Of a stretch of 64,000 nt of DNA, positions 1 to 10,838 are shown piece by piece (positions within the stretch are counted from its first letter, which is position 1; every line of letters begins with the position of its first letter). The translations under genes were made by a program, and so were the position numbers. Under the pieces are notes generated by a model, which did no database searches, was not told the origin of the DNA, and worked only from the letters and a program-made list of their open reading frames with translations. Source of the stretch: Paracyclopina nana (Eukaryota > Arthropoda > Copepoda > Cyclopoida > Cyclopettidae); contig JAGUCH010000001.1 in NCBI GenBank assembly GCA_019096065.1, positions 14,384,001 through 14,448,000 of the forward strand, given 5' to 3'.

Positions 1-770
1 AGCAAATCTGTCCCCTCTCAATCACAACGAAATACACTAAGCTCTAATGTCCCACAGTCAATTGGCCCAAGTTTGACCTAAACAAAAATGGTATACTTTT
101 TCCCCACTAATTCCCCGTTCTCCCGATTTCGTAGGTAGCTATTTTATCTGGACTCTGCCACTTTCGCCAATAGCAAATCTGTCCCCTCTCAATCACAACA
201 AAATACACTAAGCTCTAATGTCCCACAGTCAATTGGCCCGAGTTTGACCTAAACAAAAATTGTATACTTTTTTCCCACTAATTCCCCGTTCTCCTGATTT
301 CGTAGGTAACTATTTTATCTGGACTCTGCCACTTTCGCCAATAGCAAATCTGTCCCCTCTCAATCACAACGAAATACACTAAGCTCTAACGCCCAATAGT
401 CAATTGGCCCGACTTTCACCTAAACAAAAATGGTATACTTTTTCCCCACTAATTCCCCATACTCCCGATTTTGTAGGTAGCTATTTTATCTGGACTTTGC
501 CACTTTTGCCAATAGCAAATCTGTCCCATCTCAATCGCCACAAATTAGCACCAATGTCCAACTGTCAATTGGCTCGACTGTCAAGTATAAAAAATTGCAT
601 ACTTTTTCCTCACTAATTCCCCGTACTCCCGATTTCGTAGGCAGCTATTTTATCTGGACTTCGCCACTTTTGCCAATAGCAAATCTGTCCCATCTCAATT
701 GCCACAAAATACAAGTAGCACTAATGTCCAACAGTCAATTGGCTCGAGTTTGAAGTAAACAAATTATCAC
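1..770. repeat. Tandem satellite, 171-bp unit
   Basis: The phrase beginning agcaaatctgtccc recurs at 1, 172, 343, 514 and 678, so the unit is 171 bp for three periods and about 164 bp for the last. About 4.4 copies are visible and the array runs off the left edge. The first copies are nearly identical. The copies at 514 and 678 diverge and lose bases, as expected at the decaying edge of an array. A short open frame at 404–616 is periodic repeat sequence, not a gene. Confidence 0.95.
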
Positions 771-890
771 AATGTGAAATATAGAATTTGCAAATATGAC
801 TAAAGTACATTGAGCATTTGTTGTCTTAACTGTGGAATAGTATATGAATTTTATCTTGCATCATATCAAAATAATTTTAAAAATAAGAAA

Positions 891-1028
891 ATGTCTCAAT
901 TTTCTCTCAATTAAGTCTCAATTTTTGATATTTATTTTTGACTTAACTGTAGATATAAAATGTGTCAATTTTCTCTCAATTAAGTCTCAATTTTCGATAT
1001 TTATTTTTGACTTAATTGAGTTTGTTCT
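891..1028. repeat. Two-copy 69-bp tandem duplication
   Basis: The stretch starting atgtctcaattttctctc at 891 is repeated from 960 with very few differences. It is AT-rich and non-coding in appearance; open frames across it are short and simply periodic. Confidence 0.8.
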
Positions 1029-4000
1029 TAAGAATTTTTAAATCTAACTTTGTAAACTGTTCAGAGATGGCTCTGCTTGCAATTCAATAATTTGTGAAAT
1101 TATTCTTATCAACAACTTTTAGTGGTTTTGAGATTTCAAAAATCCTCATTAATAGATGTTGTTTAGAGCAACATGAAAGGTGAGTAAGTAAGTATAATGA
1201 ACCTCAGTTTTTATACAAAAACTGAGATTTTTAGAATATTTCAATATTTTTTTACATGTACCACAATCAATTTAGTCCACTCTATTTTTTCCAAATCAGA
1301 ACTTTCTATATCTAAAGACTTACATATGAAATGGGTCATAAGAGTGGAGAGAGCCTTCAAATTTCAGGCTCACATAAAAATTCAAAACATTATGTAACAT
1401 AGTTGTTTTTTAGGATTTGATAGCATTGTATCTTGTTAATTTGTTGTGAATTAAAATATACATAAAAATTGTAAATTATAATCCCAATAGATTAGGAGAA
1501 AGTACAATTAGAAGGGATAAAATGGTTGCTTGGAGTAGATGAAATTACAGTTTTATTACAAAAATTGACAGATAATTGGGAGAAAATTGACTTACTATTT
1601 GACAAGGAGAAATAAAAAAAATAAAAAATACTGTACTTTAAGGCGGAAACCCAGAAAAAATCTACTATTAATCTACTTTGCAAATAACTTAAGTCATTAA
1701 TAACTTTTCCAATAAGTGAAATTTTAAAAAAATATATTGTAGCGCATGCATATAACAGCCCATAGATAACAATTAAAACGATAAAAAAGTCATACTACAA
1801 AATTGAAAAAGTCGGTGTCCTCCGATCGATTTATTTAATCAAAGCGTCACGGTAATCTCGGACTTTTCCCTAATAGAATAGTGAATTTTCTTTGGTAGTA
1901 AATCCCAATTTTATCTGGACCGATTTTCATTTTGTTTAGTGGGGAAGTGACACAAAGGAACCTGCGCTCTATCCAATTCAATCCACTGCGAATTTAAAAC
2001 GCGCATTATTTTAGATGCAAGTTGTAAGCGAGCCTAAAACGCAAAGTACATTATTTTAAGCCAGTCTTTTCCCCTTTGTTCAAATAATGTAGCTGCAACA
2101 GAAGCGCATGAGCATGAGTTCAGTGCAGAATTTGCAGAGAAGGGGAGCTAGCAAAATTGGCGAATAGCTGGCTTTTTGCAGCAGCTTCAAGGACAGAGGG
2201 CAATGCACCCGGATTGCACACTTTGGCTCTCCGTGGCTACGAGCTTCCCCATGCATTGTAGAGGTCGTCAGCCTCGCTTTTTACCTCTTCGGAGAGCACA
2301 GTGGGCCCATGGGCCCATTGAGCAATCATGCTAAAAATCGAGCTCTTGCTGGCATGCATGGAAAATTGGGTCTTTTCAGCGTGGGGTTTTTAGGTCTAGG
2401 AAGGCCCTCTGTGGCCTCGAAAGAGATATACGAGAGGGGCCCTAAAATGCACGGCTCTCCCATTGGAGGCTTGCAAATTTTGGCAGCGAATCAGAAAGCA
2501 GATTTGTGCATCGCGAAATTCGTACCGGTCCGACTATCTGCACGTTTTTTAACAGAGAGCAGAGAAAAGCCGATGACGCAAGTATTTTTGCTCCAAAAAT
2601 TCTGCATCAATTTGCTTGCAACTCTAATTAAAAATGCCATTATTGAGCATGGAAGCAAAGAAATTTTTTCTATTTTTTTCATGCTTTAAAAATGAAGCTT
2701 GCTTTTCAGCCAATAAGGTACTATTTTAAAAATGCCATCTATTGCTGTCAACCGGCTTCTTTAAAAAAGTATCAAATAAAACATATCAAGTTGATGAGCA
2801 CGGAAAAATGCTCAAGGTGTATCATGCTTTTTCAGAGCTGAAAATAAAAAGTCATGCTCACATTTGAGTCAGTTCATCAGAAATGTATTAGGAGCGATTT
2901 TGAGCTGAGTTTTCCTTATTTCGAGATTGCGTGATTCTTTTTCGGGCCACTCTGTACGCTGCCGTCTCTTTGGCGTCTGTTAGCTGTGGATCTACTCGTT
3001 CGGCACTTTGTGCAAAGTTGGACCGCAGCTTTTGCAACGCCATTTCAGCTGCCGCTAAATGCTATTCTGCCTCGAAATTGGCACATGCAGCAGCTTTTGC
3101 ACAACTTCAACTTCATATCAGCACAGGGTGGAGCAAAACTGATTATTTCGCACAATCCATCACGTTGCACGCAAGCATGCAGGATCACAATTATATGGAC
3201 ACTCAAGGATTTTCTTATCAGGAAAATCCGCCAAAAAATTGCAACCTTGCCAATGTGGATTGATGTGTTCCCGTATGCATACGAGACGTGATTATTTTGC
3301 GTGGAAAAAAAGGCTGATCTATGCTTCAATTCAAATACAGGTTAACATGCGCTTCCAAGCGGAATTACATACTGTACGAAGCAGATTGTAAAATTTGGAA
3401 AGGTTTCTGCCAAATATATTAATTGAATAAATGGCCTTTTTACCACGATATTTTTGCTTCTTCAGTAGTTTGAAGAACGCTGTGTTGTGAAAGCTTTGAG
3501 CCTAGCTTCAAGATTCCTAATGCGTCATTGATACCAATGAAAAATAGCTCAAAGTTAGAATTTAGTTTCTTCACAAAAAAAGAATTGTTTAGGGCTTACC
3601 AATCTGTAGCGAACGGTAATAATTGCTGTTGAAAATGCTTGACTCTTTGTAGAGCCATTCAATTATAACGAGCCATAAAAACTGAACAAGCTTTTTCGAG
3701 GGAAAATTAGCGAAAATATCATCTTTGATGCTTGCCTTTGTGTGCCAACAAGCAAGCAAGCTAGCTAGCTGTAAAAAAATGTAGCCTGACTTCTTAGAAG
3801 CATAAAATGAACCATCCAATTTTCAACCATAAACGGAAAACATCTGGGACTTTTTAGGAGCAGCAGCAGCATGCAGCGCAGCAAGAGGGGAAAATCAGGT
3901 AAAAGTTGTAGCATGGTTCAAATCGTGCACGCACTTTTTTGCACATCCAGGCACAAAAAATGCTTCATTGCATTGGCAGGCCAAGACTTCAAGTAGGAGT

Positions 4001-4281
4001 GAGAAGGTTGCGCGAGAATATGCATGGAAAAGGGAAAGTTCCGACATCGAGGTTGCGCGAGCTCGTGACTGATCTTTGCGCTTATTGTATCACGGAAGCA
4101 AAACAAATAAACTTAACTGGATTTATTTCAAAATCCGGACCAAGCTAAATCTGAGCTTATACCCGATGACATTTTGTTTTTTATTGAGACCAAACGTATT
4201 TTAAAAGGTGAGCTATTTTACTTTAAAAGGTGATCATTGGTTTTTTTGTTAACTTAAATTTCTTCCAGGAATTTCGCTGCA
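1029..4281. other. Intergenic stretch, no gene recognised
   Basis: AT-rich to about 2 kb, more mixed after. The open frames at 2309–2689 and 2931–3263 show no recognisable domain and overlap open frames on the other strand. Two copies of the decamer ggttgcgcga lie at 4006 and 4051, variants of a motif repeated across the window. Confidence 0.5.
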
Positions 4282-4647
4282 ATGGATGCAACTGACTTGT
4301 ACGAGGCTTCCTACAACATGTCAGAAAGCCTCTTGTTCCAAGTGCGTTTAACTTTATTCGGCTTAATTCTGGGGAAAAAGTGCATAGAGCTGCGAAGAAA
4401 TTGGGCGGTAAGTTACTCAACTTCTTTTTCCATCCATTATGCAGTTGTATTGTTTCAGTGCACGAATGTTTGTCAATATTTCATGCAATATTGGGTCCAC
4501 TGGTCTACCACTTGTCTTGGCATAGGCATTTGCGAGTTTCCTTACTGTTATGAATTCACGAATGTAGCAATTCACTTTCAACATTGTACAATGTTTAACT
4601 GCTTTCTTTGTGATGGCTTCAAGCCCATGGACTGCTGTGAAGAGTAA
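4282..4647 (+). CDS. Small divergent TAZ1-type zinc-finger protein
   Basis: Two exons, 4282–4407 and 4459–4647, joined in phase 0 across a 51-bp GT–AG intron, give about 104 residues. The second half aligns with the end of the CBP/p300 TAZ1 domain: the CEFPYC pair, HFQHC, then NCFLC, spaced like TAZ1 ligands. Finger 1 is degraded: the expected His before KKC is missing, the next pair is CxxxC not CxxxxC, and HWSTTC has one extra residue. The intron sits at the same codon (just before a ligand Cys) as in the next gene, so the two are tandem duplicates. TAZ1 in CBP binds activation domains of transcription factors; no other CBP domain is present here. A cttccag acceptor-like site 13 bp upstream of the ATG suggests a spliced or trans-spliced leader. 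AATAAA at 4716. Confidence 0.65.
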   Translation: MDATDLYEASYNMSESLLFQVRLTLFGLILGKKCIELRRNWAVSYSTSFSIHYAVVLFQCTNVCQYFMQYWVHWSTTCLGIGICEFPYCYEFTNVAIHFQHCTMFNCFLCDGFKPMDCCEE

Positions 4648-4980
4648 AAATAAGGTTTTTTTTCATAGCAAAGCTATTTTATAGAGAGTGACAATTTATT
4701 CAGTATGATCACTGAAATAAAAAATATCTGTTTTTCGTTTTACAATTCATAAACCGAGTGTACACGTTGCTCTTTCTTACGCGTAGAAGCATTATAAGGA
4801 AGCAATATTATTCTCAAATAGAACAGACCCTATGATGATGCATCCTGAAATTGTAACTATTCTGGAAAGCAATAAGCGACTGTCTAACGATATTTGGATG
4901 ATCTCATAAACCCTCAGCATTGTAAAGTGAAAGGAGGAATTGGCAGATTAGCAAGCGATCACTTGATTGTCAACAGCAGA

Positions 4981-5411
4981 ATGAGCAACAACATTGTTTC
5001 AAGGACTTCACCATCAGAAGCAGCAGTCTTGGATATTTATCCGGACATGGATGAAACTCGGCTAGAAGGCATTCAAAGGGAATTAATTTTCTTGATGCAT
5101 GCCTATGAGTGCAGATCAATGGAGAGAGATCACACAAGTGATGATGAAGAATATAAAGTAAGTCATGAATTTTTGGTAACCAAAATATTGATTTGATTCC
5201 TTTCTTGATGTTTCAGTGCTCTTGGAATTTGTGCGAGCAAAAACGCAAAGTTTTGGGCCATGTGAAAGATTGCACCGCGGGGATTTCTTGCCAGTTTGCC
5301 GAATGTTCCACTGCCAGGCAAATCATTTTTCATTTCAAGAGCTGCCCTCGGGTCGGCTGTGTTGTATGCAGAATTGTCGTTTTCCTGCCAACAATGAAAA
5401 GTGAGGAGTAA
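4981..5411 (+). CDS. Stand-alone TAZ1 zinc-finger protein (CBP/p300 type)
   Basis: Exons 4981–5157 and 5217–5411 in phase 0 give about 123 residues. After an acidic stretch, TRLEGIQRELIFLMHAYEC matches the first TAZ1 helix, which in CBP reads like RKLIQQQLVLLLHAHKC. All three zinc sites of the HxxxC…C…C type are intact: HAYEC with CSWNLC; HVKDC with CQFAEC; HFKSC with CVVC. The remembered CBP segment SCQVAHCASSRQIISHWKNC is closely matched by SCQFAECSTARQIIFHFKSC. There is no KIX, bromodomain or acetyltransferase, so the protein is essentially one TAZ1 domain. By inference it could act as a decoy or adaptor for CBP-binding activators. An upstream TTG-led open extension exists, but the ATG at 4981 is the first good start. 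AATAAA at 5493. It is a tandem duplicate of the gene at 4282. Confidence 0.85.
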
Positions 5412-5498
5412 GAGCCACAGTAGTTTGTGTGGTGTATATATTTTATGAGCTCACGCTGGAGCAGCCTATGTGCATTTCTGTGGAGGAAGACAAATAAA

Positions 5499-8400
5499 AC
5501 CTGCTTTAATTACAACCTCGCACATTGGTGACACGTACGTTATTTTTCTGCCCTTTACCTCGCAGTGCTGAAATATCAAGTCAATTTGGGTGGGGATCCC
5601 TCAATCTTAGGACACATCCCTATGCATTAATGTAGCAAAAAATGATTTTTTCTTTCGGATCATCCCATCTTGCCAGGCGGCATAAAAAGCTCTTGGTAAT
5701 GATGCTAGGCTAATGGAAAAAAGAAGCACTCCGAGTCTTTTTCTCTGGCAAATACTATTATTTCAATAATCTTTATTTGTCATGCTCTAAAGAAAGCTGC
5801 TTCCTTTTGGGCAGAAACAAGTTAAAATAGTTAGCTTTCACGCCACCCAGTCTCCCAAGTGTGTGCTCTTCTGTATTGGACATGTAGTATCCAGTCTTTC
5901 ATATCGGGTTGCATGCTAATATGAGAAAGTGGTTGTGGTGACAACACCCAATAGCCTAAAGCATGCTTTGCAGCAAGTCGTCTGCTCTTCATTTAGATAA
6001 TTTCATCTTCATTTACGTAATGATAAAGCATAATTCATGCCAGGAATTTCGAATAAACATGAAAGTAAATTCTCGAGACTTACGCGTGCTCGATCGAGTG
6101 AGCAATAACTGTAATACTGTACTTAGAAATCATTCGAGCGTTTTTGGTGAAATAGACCAGCTTTTGATTTGCTTTAGGTGGATTTATTCACTTTTCTGAT
6201 ATAATACTTGACAAGTGCACAATGAGAAATTGGAAGTTATTGTAGCGTCAAAATACACTTTACATAACGAATACACGCTAGTGCATCCGAATACATTTCC
6301 GCAAGTATTCACGCGTACTGATGGTATAAATAAATGGCCAGCTGTTAATTTGTTTCTTCCAATCTATATGCAATAAGAGGCCGTGTTTGTAAAGAGGATA
6401 CATTTTTAGGAAATAGCACATTGCAGAATCTGAAGTACTTAATCAATACTAACCATCTGCAAAAGTGGCGGCCATTTTTGGCACCACCACAATTTCCAAG
6501 TGGGTTGAAGTTTCTGCTTCATTAAAGAGCAAAGTTGGTGCTGCAAAATAGACATCAATATTAATGGCCTGGCAAAGTTTGTGCGAATGCCAAATTATTC
6601 CTTTCATAATCATGCTTAGAAAAATGGAAGACTGGGATCGCTGAAAAATGGTGGGGTGTGTACGTCGCAGTAATGGAAGTCTTTTTGGCCTCGGAGTTTC
6701 CATACGAGAGTTTGAGCGCTTTAACCGTCCTTCGTGGCCTCGAGGCCGTTTGGCCTCGAATTCTCTGGCCTCGCAACTCCAATCCTCAGTCTTTTGACGG
6801 CCGCCGTAGCCATCAAAGTGTGTCCCGTCAAAAAATCGTATTTTCTAATAAGTGGTACTTTTGCAATAGCTTCAGCATTGGGATATATCGCAATCAGTAA
6901 TTTACAAGGGGCTTTCTTCTTTTCTAGGAATTTCGTAAGGTTAGAAGTTGAATGTTTTGGAGGCTGAAAAAATTCTTTCGTTACAGGAGAAATGATCGAT
7001 TTTGGTGACACTGAGCGCCTTCCCAGCAAAAAGTTTCATTTTCGTGAGGCTCTTTTTCGCGTCAGACCCCTTTACGAGTTCCTATAACTTTTTATGATCG
7101 TGGGTTTCGCTAAGATCCCTTCCGATTGCAGCGCAATCCCTTCAGAGAATAGATTTGGCAACAATAAACTGCACTGCACAGAAAAGGAGAGAGAGCCATT
7201 TTCTTACCATTTTAAAGTAGCAAATCAATAAAACCACAAACTTTTATCTGCAGTAGCAACCATTTATGAAAGTGCACATAGGTCAGTAAATTATTAATTC
7301 GGGCCTCGATGGTATGCCAAAAATCATTGCTTCCGTCGCATGGATTTTTCGCATTATGAATTATGCAACTTATTTAGGTTAAAGATTTGGAGAAGCCATT
7401 TTTACCTTCGCTTATCTTGGACCAAAGATCTTCGCACTGTTTCCTCTGCAATTCCGCGAAGTTTGCGAAAAAGAAATCACTTGCTCACACTTGTCAAAGC
7501 GTCGAAAAAAGTTATAAACTGTCAAAAGAATCTTTGGCACGACTTTCAAAGAGTAAGATCGATGAATCCGATATCAGTAATGCAGCCAAACTTATCAACC
7601 ATTTTGTACCAAATCTGCAATTCAAACTTTTTTTAATAAGAAGATTAGTTAGGGTTTATCTCGGATATCAAGCCTTTGCAAAGCTTTGTGTATGCACTTT
7701 TGTGGTGCGCTACACTTGCTTATAATGGGTGTATAATGAGTAAAAGTCATGCAATGCGACCGGTTTGACGGGACACATGGTATTATTGTTGCACCACAAC
7801 AAAGCCTTTCTTACTTTCTCGTCGTCCGTCAACTCGTTTTTGGAGCTTTCGCGGTTTTCCGCGCGCGGAAACATTTGCAGTAGTCACAAAAACACTTCGT
7901 CACAGCAACTACCATGGCCGTGTGCTTTTGGCCCAACTTTTTTCGCCTGCTCTGCTGATGATTTTGTCTTAATCGTCAGATCTCAACATTATCCTCTTGC
8001 AATGCCCAAAATTAGATAGCAAAAACCATGACGTATCGGTCATATTTGTTGCCAAAGCTCCAAGATTACAACGGTCAACATGGCATGGCAGAGGTAAGAT
8101 GGATTTTTAGAAATACCTATAGTTTTGACTGAATCACGGCGTGCTAGGATATGGTATTTTTTCATGTAACAATTGCCTAGCAAGCTTGGCTTCTCGTGGG
8201 TGCATTAAATGCACAATGACCAGGCGCTTTTGGACTTAAGTTTCTCATTTTCGTCCCATGGGAGCAGTATCATAATACTACATATGTGTATAAGGTATAT
8301 ATCTTCAGGCCTCTATTTCTAAGTAGTATATGTACAATTCAGTTGTATAACTCACACCTGGCCGAATTCTCGCTGCCATGTAAGGCTGGAAAATTTTTGG

Positions 8401-10838
8401 AGTTTTTCCTCCGTTTATAGAAATGGAAAAACGCTTTATATGTGTTTTATTATGCATTACGGCATTCCTGATGTGTGGTAATTGCTGCAATTTTGCATGT
8501 AAGCCATCAAAATATTACAGTTGAGTCCAAAGTAATGTGCAGGTGCTTGAAAATAGGCTCGATATTTCGATTTTTCATTGCATGTATCCAAAGCTTGCAA
8601 TTTATCAGAAGTACAAGCCCAGAATCAGATTCTTTCATTTGCCTCTCGAGGAGCTTGTACGCTTTTTTCTTAGCACAAAGATGGTTTTGCTTCTTAGTGG
8701 AAGCTATTTTTCATCAAGGAATCAATAAGTCATTTGAAGCATTACATCGGTTACGTTGCTGATTATTCCAGCTGACGTATTCCTGCGGCCATTAAAAGCA
8801 AGCACAGTATAGAAGTATACACGCATAAGTCCACTTTTCTACTACTACTACATGTGATTACTCACTTTATCGATCCTTCCTCATACTCAATCCCCAATAA
8901 GTTGCTTGGATTTGCATTAGGTCGCACTAAAACATACAGTGTGCTATTTGAAATCAATTTACATTCCACGCAAAGCATAATCTTTGTGAATAAGTCACAC
9001 TATCATAATCATCTTTAGGAGGCGTTGAGGGTTTTCCATAATCTTCCAGGATTATTCTAATTCAAAATGTCAGTCTGTCGGTTCTGCATACAAATTAGTA
9101 GTTCAATAATAAAAGTGTTGGCTTGCGAATGGCATTTCCCAACTGGTTTCGGCTGGTTCCGTCCCCCAACGCCTGGGTAACATTGCTGCCAGTAATGTAA
9201 ACATAAACAATGGAAACAGCCACGTGCGCGTTCGCATTTGTTGAGCACTTAATTGCCCGATTACGACCGGCCCTTTTGTGCCTTTTGGCATAAAAATGAA
9301 GCCAGTGCATGTTTGCCAGCCATAAATTCGAGAAAGCTTTCATTGGCATCGAGGTAAACTTTTCAAAATTCTATAGTAGAAGTGCAACATTTTTTCCAGC
9401 TCTAATTGCCAAGTTGGCACCTTTTATTGATTTTCTGAGAGAACGATCGTCTTTGACACAAAGGTTGGCAAATAGGATTGCGAGGCAAGCACAGCACAAT
9501 ACACTAGTACACTACACAAGCGTGGTGGCAAAAACAGAAATTATGAACAGCTCCACAAAAAACTTGTACAATCAAAGCTAAAAAAGGAGCCGCGGGATGT
9601 TTTTAGTAATTTCGCCAGGAAAACGCTTCCAACAACAATTCTTGCTAAACCATCTAGCTTTTGAGCAAAGAAAGCAAGACACTTCTATACTGAGCGTGGG
9701 TTTTTGAGCTTTTTAGTTAGTTTGATTCGCATTTAACTCTAGATTAGAAATATTCAAATGAAACTGCGTCAACCTTTTTGAATGCTATCTCCAGATTAAT
9801 TTCTCATGCACAGTGGGACGCTCTATTTTCACTATGATCATCATCAGCATGAAACGTGAGAACCGAGCACAATTGGTACCATCTGCTATCCTCATTTGAG
9901 GACAATTGAGGCCGCAGCAAGGCATAATCCATAGACTACTACTTCTACCTTCCTAGGCCATTTTTCGGTTTATCATAATTTTTTTAGTTACCCCCAGCTA
10001 TCATTTTTCTTCGTCGGGCAAAACACAAAGGTGTGTTAGCCTTTAACACACCTCGTTTTGTTTCGCCCATAATGTTTATGAACAGAGAAAGTTGAGCTTC
10101 AAAAGAAAATGATTTATGAACACAAATTGTAAGGAATGCTGTTGGCTTGATTGAAGCAATATTTTCATGTCACACTTGATTTGCTATAATTTGTAAGGAA
10201 AGTCAAATCAATTTTGCAATGCGCACGCGTTGCTACCAAATCAAGTTTTAGACACTTATTCATAGAAAAAAGTAACCATCAGTCTACACGCGTGTCCTCC
10301 ACTATTGCATATGAAAGCAAGTAGAAATGGTGCATAGCCAAGGGACTACTTGAGACTGGACTAATTTTTGAGCCAGCAGCGGCGTGAATTGCTCTGCAGG
10401 ATTTCAAGAAGCCTCTAGTGAAATATAGATGAATTTGGCTGTGAAAGTCGAACAAAAGGCCATAAAAGGACCTTTCTCTCTCTCACAGTGAGGGAGCGGT
10501 AAATTCCAGCATGATGCAGACCACTGGCAAACTGCCAGACAATAGCGAATGAGGATAAGTTGACAGCCGGATTGAAGTCTTCATTCCTGGCCGCAATTTC
10601 TGCAGTATTTTGCAAACTTAAAATTCAGTAGGGATGTCCAGCAGCATAAAGACATCTTTCAAGCTTTCCTCCCGCATGCAGCTTGAGGGAAACTGCGAAC
10701 GTACTTTTAACCAAATAATATGGGAATTTTAATCATCCAACAATCTCGTGTTTAATATTTTTTCTGTTAGTGCAAAATTCGACCAGATAATCAGCCATAA
10801 TAGCTTTTTAGCTTGCAGGAATATTGCTTTTTTTTACC
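5499..10838. other. Stretch without a supported gene
   Basis: Open frames of 60–110 codons occur on both strands, but none shows a recognisable family. The least poor are 7387–7725 (+), with HCFLCNSAKFAKKKSLAHTC and a possible acceptor just before it, and 9309–9581 (+), with an ATG but only a splice whose phase does not fit. Around 6690–6775 the word ggcctcg occurs four times, including ggcctcgaggcc. A perfect short hairpin, ggtgtgtta…taacacacc, lies near 10031–10053. I see no RNA gene. Confidence 0.4.

Noticed and set aside
1-770. Possible relation to primate alpha satellite because of the 171-bp period
   Set aside because: The sequence has no alpha-satellite features and the gene content is invertebrate-like; the shared length is coincidence or nucleosome spacing.
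2309-3329. Open frames of 90–126 codons on both strands
   Set aside because: No domain, no splice-consistent neighbours, and mutual overlap on both strands.
3910-3930. ggttcaaatcg resembling a tRNA B box
   Set aside because: No matching A box or cloverleaf in the preceding 60–90 bases.
9309-9581. ATG-led 90-codon frame with a possible 49-bp intron
   Set aside because: Removing the apparent intron puts a stop in frame, and a long open frame overlaps on the other strand.
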